This document shows, in pieces, positions 60,330-64,000 of a stretch of 64,000 nucleotides of DNA (position 1 is its first letter; every line of letters starts with the position of its first letter). The stretch lies in NCBI RefSeq assembly GCF_025141175.1, contig NZ_CP081155.1, positions 2,633,001-2,697,000 on the forward strand, written 5' to 3'. The stretch comes from Jannaschia sp. M317 (lineage in GTDB: Bacteria > Pseudomonadota > Alphaproteobacteria > Rhodobacterales > Rhodobacteraceae). A model generated the notes under the pieces. The model saw only the letters and a program-made list of their open reading frames with translations. It made no database searches and had not been told where the DNA came from. The translations under genes and the position numbers were made by a program.

Positions 60330-60965
60330 ATGCACGATCCAGTCGACCATTTCCAGAACAACCTCGTCCCGATGGTGGTCGAACAGACCAGCCGCGGCGA
60401 ACGCGCCTACGACATCTTTTCGCGCCTCCTGAAGGAGCGGATCATCTTTGTGAACGGCCCGGTGCACGACGGCATGAGCCAGTTGATCGTAGCCCAGTTG
60501 CTGCACCTGGAGGCGGAGAATCCGTCCAAGGAAATCTCAATGTATATCAACAGCCCCGGCGGTGTCGTGACCGCAGGCCTGTCGATCTACGACACGATGC
60601 AATATATCCGCCCGGCCGTGTCCACGCTGGTCGTGGGTCAGGCCGCGTCGATGGGGTCGGTCCTGTCGGCTGCGGGGGCCAAAGGCATGCGGTTCAGCCT
60701 GCCCAACAGCCGCATCATGGTGCACCAGCCGTCGGGCGGCTACCAGGGCCAGGCCACCGACATCATGATCCACGCCCGCGAGACGGAAAAGGTGCGCAAG
60801 CAGCTTTATGACATCTACGTCAAGCACACCGGCCAACCCTACGAAGAGGTGGAGCGCGCGCTGGAGCGTGACAACTTCATGTCGCCGCAGGAGGCCAAGG
60901 ATTGGGGTCACATCGACGAAATCGTCGAAAGCCGCGCCGAAGCGTCCGAGGACACCTCGTCGTAA
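60330..60965 (+). CDS. clpP: ATP-dependent Clp protease proteolytic subunit
   Basis: A 211-residue serine protease that forms two stacked heptamers with a ClpX or ClpA cap. The catalytic triad is Ser107 ([10 protein letters not shown]), His132 ([10 protein letters not shown]) and Asp181 (ERDNFMS). I chose ATG at 60330 ([19 protein letters not shown]), which matches the alphaproteobacterial N-terminus; ATG at 60315 is an alternative. Transcription from the sigma-32-like promoter upstream is likely. clpX follows after a 192-base gap. Confidence 0.96.
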   Translation: MHDPVDHFQNNLVPMVVEQTSRGERAYDIFSRLLKERIIFVNGPVHDGMSQLIVAQLLHLEAENPSKEISMYINSPGGVVTAGLSIYDTMQYIRPAVSTLVVGQAASMGSVLSAAGAKGMRFSLPNSRIMVHQPSGGYQGQATDIMIHARETEKVRKQLYDIYVKHTGQPYEEVERALERDNFMSPQEAKDWGHIDEIVESRAEASEDTSS

Positions 60966-61157
60966 GCGACCGCAAATCAGGGCGGCGCGCCGGTATGACG
61001 CGCTGCCCACACCGCCAGAACAACAGACCTTTTTGCCATTGTGGCCCACAGGCGAAGTTCCTAGGGTGGCGAAAAACCGACGGAAACACACGCGCGCGAC
61101 TGATCGGGTCGGCGCGGGCAGCCCAGCCAGAGGGCAGCCAACGAGGAGGCTTCGACC

Positions 61158-62420
61158 ATGGCCAACAACACGTCCGGTGACGGCAAAAACACCCTTTACT
61201 GCAGCTTTTGCGGCAAATCGCAGCACGAAGTTCGCAAGCTGATTGCCGGTCCGACGGTCTTCATCTGCGACGAATGCGTCGAGCTGTGCATGGACATCAT
61301 TCGCGAGGAAACGAAGGCCGCGGGCCTCAAGACCTCCGAAGGGACGCCCACGCCCCGTGAGATTTGCGAAGTTCTGGACGATTACGTCATCGGCCAGGAA
61401 CACGCCAAACGGGTGCTGTCGGTTGCGGTCCACAACCACTACAAACGGCTGGACCACGCGGGCAAATCCGACATCGAGCTGGCCAAATCCAACATCATGC
61501 TGATCGGCCCCACCGGTTGCGGCAAGACCCTGCTGGCCCAGACGCTGGCGCGGATCCTGGACGTGCCGTTCACCATGGCCGATGCAACCACGCTAACCGA
61601 AGCAGGTTACGTGGGCGAGGATGTCGAGAACATCATCCTCAAGCTGCTGCAGGCCAGCGAATACAACGTCGAACGCGCGCAGCGCGGCATCGTCTACATC
61701 GACGAGGTCGACAAGATCACGCGCAAGTCCGACAACCCGTCGATCACGCGGGACGTGTCTGGCGAAGGCGTGCAGCAGGCGCTGCTCAAGATCATGGAAG
61801 GCACCGTCGCCTCGGTGCCGCCCCAGGGGGGACGCAAGCATCCGCAGCAGGAATTCCTGCAGGTCGACACCACCAACATCCTGTTCGTTTGCGGCGGGGC
61901 CTTTGCCGGTCTCGACAAGATCATCGCACAGCGCGGCAAGGGATCGTCGATGGGCTTTGGTGCCGAGGTGCGCGCCCCTGACGAGAAATCGGTGGGTGAG
62001 TTCTTCAAGGAGTTGGAGCCCGAGGATCTGCTGAAATTCGGCCTGATCCCGGAATTCGTCGGCCGCCTGCCGGTGATTGCGACGCTGACCGATCTGGACA
62101 AGGACGCGCTGGTCATCATCCTGACCCAGCCCAAGAACGCATTGGTCAAGCAATACCAGCGCCTGTTCGAGTTGGAAGGCGTGACCCTCACCTTTACCGA
62201 CGACGCCCTGCAGGCCATCGCGCAGCGCGCGATCGAGCGGAAGACGGGGGCCCGTGGCCTGCGCTCCATCATGGAGGATATCCTGCTGGACACGATGTTC
62301 GAACTGCCCGGAATGGACACCGTCGAAGAGGTCGTGGTCAACGAAGAGGCCGTCCGCCGAGAGGTGAAACCGCTGCTGATCCATTCGGAAGAGAAGGCCG
62401 AGCCCGCCTCTGCCGGCTGA
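61158..62420 (+). CDS. clpX: ATP-dependent Clp protease ATP-binding subunit ClpX
   Basis: A 420-residue AAA+ unfoldase. The N-terminal zinc-binding domain has Cys15, Cys18, Cys37 and Cys40. Walker A is GPTGCGKT (117-124), Walker B is in VYIDEVDKI, and pore and IGF-type loops ([19 protein letters not shown]) follow. It delivers substrates, including ssrA-tagged proteins brought by SspB, to ClpP. A perfect GAGGAGG site precedes the ATG. The 192-base gap after clpP may hold its own promoter. Confidence 0.97.
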   Translation: MANNTSGDGKNTLYCSFCGKSQHEVRKLIAGPTVFICDECVELCMDIIREETKAAGLKTSEGTPTPREICEVLDDYVIGQEHAKRVLSVAVHNHYKRLDHAGKSDIELAKSNIMLIGPTGCGKTLLAQTLARILDVPFTMADATTLTEAGYVGEDVENIILKLLQASEYNVERAQRGIVYIDEVDKITRKSDNPSITRDVSGEGVQQALLKIMEGTVASVPPQGGRKHPQQEFLQVDTTNILFVCGGAFAGLDKIIAQRGKGSSMGFGAEVRAPDEKSVGEFFKELEPEDLLKFGLIPEFVGRLPVIATLTDLDKDALVIILTQPKNALVKQYQRLFELEGVTLTFTDDALQAIAQRAIERKTGARGLRSIMEDILLDTMFELPGMDTVEEVVVNEEAVRREVKPLLIHSEEKAEPASAG

Positions 62421-62445
62421 CACCAGCCTAGGCGTCACGCCTCTG

Positions 62446-62474
62446 ACGGCCCTCGCGATTGCGGGGGTCGTTTT
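62446..62474 (+). terminator. Terminator after clpX
   Basis: An 11-bp stem ACGGCCCTCGC/GCGGGGGTCGT (two G-T pairs) with loop GATT is followed by TTTT and, after CG, TTT. Confidence 0.75.
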
Positions 62475-62546
62475 CGTTTGCAGCCCGGGGGTCAGGTGGA
62501 ACAGCCTGCGTGTGACGTCGCCGCTTGCGGCGCTATCTCCCACTTC

Positions 62547-63755
62547 ATGATTGAGTTTCCGCCGTCCCGATCCGCCGCCTGCGCCCGTCTGACCGCCTTT
62601 GTCCCCCGCGCCGGTCGCGCCTATGCCGAAGGACGCAACGCCGAGGTGCCGGGCCATTCCGCCGTCTCGACCCTGTCGCCCTATCTGCGCCATCGCGCCC
62701 TGACCGAGGCCGAAGTGGCCATGGCCGTCAACGACCAGCACGGCCCCCACGCCGCGTCGTTCCTGTCCGAGATACTCTGGCGCAGCTATTTCAAGGGCTG
62801 GCTGGAACGGCGGCCCGGCATATGGTCCGCCTATCAACAGGGCCTGCACGCCGCGCGCAATCGGATCGCAACAGAGGCCGGCCTGCGCATCACCTGGCAG
62901 GAGGCCTGCGAGGGTCGCACCGGCATCGCGCCCTTTGACCACTGGGCGGCAGAGCTGCGCAGCACCGGCTACCTGCACAATCACGCGCGGATGTGGTTCG
63001 CCTCGATCTGGATGCACAGCCTCCGCCTCCCGTGGGAGTTGGGGGCGGATTTCTTTCTGCGGCACCTTCTGGACGGCGATCCCGCTTCCAACACCTTGTC
63101 TTGGCGATGGGTTGGCGGGCTGCACACGCGGGGCAAGACCTATCTGGCGCGGCCTGACAACATCGCGCGCCATACCGGCGGGCGGTGGAACGCGGAGGAT
63201 CTGACCGCGCAACTGGCACGCACGGCCGCCCCGCTGGACGGGCCGCCCCACCCGGCACCGGGACCGGTTCCCCGTGATGGGTCCTGGGACCCAAGCCTGC
63301 GCACCGGTCTTTTGCTGACCGAAGACGATCTGCATCCCGATTTCTTTTTTGCCAGGGGGCTGATCCCCGCCGCCGGTGCGGTTCTCATCGCGCCAGAGGG
63401 GCGGTCGCCACTGACCGTGGCAGACCCCGTGCAGCGTTTCACACGGACCCTTGCAATGGATGCCGCGACCCGCCTGGCCGAGCATTGCCCAACCGCGCCC
63501 GTCACAGACGACGTGAACACCATCCTGGACTGGACCCGCGCAGAGCGTCTGCAGCAGCTTGTCGTACCCTACGCGCCGACGGGGCCCGCCGCGACGAAGC
63601 TGGTCACGCTTGCCGCAGGCCTCGACATCCCGATGGTCCGCCCGCTGCGCGCCTGGGACGCCGCTGTCTGGCCCCATGCCACCGCCGGGTTTTTCAAGGT
63701 CAAGGCGCGGATGCAGACGATTCTGGAAGCAGCGCCACAGGATCTGGCCCGCTGA
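62547..63755 (+). CDS. Photolyase/cryptochrome-like protein with permuted domain order
   Basis: A 402-residue protein starting directly with a photolyase FAD domain (residues 1-215: VSTLSPYLRHRALTEAEV, ASFLSEILWRSYFKGW, GYLHNHARMWFASIWMHSLR, LLDGDPASNTLSWRWVGGLH). The alpha/beta domain normally in front is absent there. Instead residues 245-400 look like it: TGLLLTEDDLHPDFF, ILDWTRAERLQQLVVPYAPTG, and WPHATAGFFKVKARMQTIL resembling the GGYYKVYTPFWKAV end of that domain in the standard photolyase of this window. This suggests circular permutation. DNA repair or light sensing is possible. Confidence 0.8.
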   Translation: MIEFPPSRSAACARLTAFVPRAGRAYAEGRNAEVPGHSAVSTLSPYLRHRALTEAEVAMAVNDQHGPHAASFLSEILWRSYFKGWLERRPGIWSAYQQGLHAARNRIATEAGLRITWQEACEGRTGIAPFDHWAAELRSTGYLHNHARMWFASIWMHSLRLPWELGADFFLRHLLDGDPASNTLSWRWVGGLHTRGKTYLARPDNIARHTGGRWNAEDLTAQLARTAAPLDGPPHPAPGPVPRDGSWDPSLRTGLLLTEDDLHPDFFFARGLIPAAGAVLIAPEGRSPLTVADPVQRFTRTLAMDAATRLAEHCPTAPVTDDVNTILDWTRAERLQQLVVPYAPTGPAATKLVTLAAGLDIPMVRPLRAWDAAVWPHATAGFFKVKARMQTILEAAPQDLAR

Positions 63756-63832
63756 GCCGCGCAGGCTTCACAGGTTGCCGCATCTGCGCTACAGTCCCGG
63801 CAAGGCAGGGCCGACCAACGGACCGCCATGGC

Positions 63833-64000
63833 ATGAGCAGAGCACGGGGCCAGACAGTGCAGCAGGCAATGAACGGGACCGGTGCGTCCAAAACCACCAT
63901 TCGATTTCTGACGACCGCCGCGGCCATCGCGGCCCTGTCCGCGTGTCAGCCCGGTGCGGGCGGGGGCGGCAGTGACGCCACGCGTGCGGCATCGGTGGGC
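63833..64000 (+). CDS. Lipoprotein gene, cut by the window end
   Basis: The first 56 codons of a gene that runs off the window. The N-terminus carries a hydrophobic stretch TIRFLTTAAAIAALSAC with the lipobox LSAC followed by QPGAGGGGSDATRAA, so the product is probably a lipoprotein with a flexible Gly-rich linker. The start may instead be the ATG at 63869. The family cannot be assigned from the part seen. It follows the photolyase-like gene on the same strand after a 77-base gap. Confidence 0.6.
   Translation, partial: MSRARGQTVQQAMNGTGASKTTIRFLTTAAAIAALSACQPGAGGGGSDATRAASVG

Noticed and set aside
61593..63677. A 694-codon minus-strand open frame
   Set aside because: It runs opposite clpX and the photolyase-like gene and has shadow-type composition.
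1..64000. CRISPR array, insertion sequence, prophage or replication origin
   Set aside because: No regularly spaced repeats, transposase, phage structural genes or DnaA-box cluster were seen anywhere in the window.

Overview
The window is GC-rich DNA from an alphaproteobacterium of the order Rhodobacterales (Roseobacter/Paracoccaceae type). The evidence is gene content and order typical of that group: dmdA-acuI for DMSP, trgA-trgB-cysK, sspB next to fumC with DUF4169 and ribbon-helix-helix genes, aroK-aroB by xerD, and a circularly permuted two-piece tmRNA gene. About 65 protein genes, one tRNA-Ser(UGA) and one ssrA gene are supported. No insertion sequence, prophage or CRISPR array was seen. 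The window looks like chromosome with small accessory modules.

Layout. 0-2.5 kb: sufE, a lipoprotein and a core-MetE-like methyltransferase. 2.5-6.9 kb: a tightly overlapping five-gene operon (SDR, LacI regulator, tandem NTF2-like protein, FMN-split-barrel protein, bicupin) with a perfect palindrome just before its first gene. 7-12.4 kb: two alpha/beta hydrolases, an ArsR-SRPBCC fusion with two operator-like dyads, a MAPEG protein, rlmE and ppx. 12.6-16.9 kb: a corrinoid/folate methyl-transfer cluster (MetF-like, methyl-THF:corrinoid methyltransferase, ferredoxin-ASKHA reactivase). 16.9-23.3 kb: an ynjBCDF-like ABC transporter set and the arsenate-resistance pair gapdh-arsJ, then tRNA-Ser and about 700 bases with no clear gene.

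24.3-36.3 kb: twelve genes all on the minus strand, many with start/stop overlaps: DUF2182-DUF1326, dmdA-acuI, photolyase, cfa, trgA-trgB-cysK, an MscS channel and alaX. This run combines DMSP demethylation with tellurite/thiol, membrane and DNA-damage stress genes. 36.4-40.1 kb: a GntR regulator with an orphan PotD-like binding protein, DUF924 and a LysR regulator. 40.1-44.2 kb: ssrA, a Xre/ParS-RES toxin-antitoxin pair, sspB, fumC and two small genes.

44.3-64 kb: aroB-aroK, xerD, a CNNM/CorC-type protein, a DUF2235 hydrolase, an orphan molybdenum hydroxylase large subunit, a TetR-controlled divergent membrane gene pair, valS, a second ArsR-SRPBCC fusion, clpP (with a sigma-32-like promoter) and clpX, then a protein that reads as a circularly permuted photolyase/cryptochrome. 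A truncated lipoprotein gene closes the window. ssrA, its adaptor SspB and the ClpXP protease all lie here, so the trans-translation and tag-degradation pathway is largely present.

Start codons were chosen from Shine-Dalgarno sequences, start/stop overlaps and remembered family N-termini. No database search was possible, so names rest on recognised motifs and synteny.
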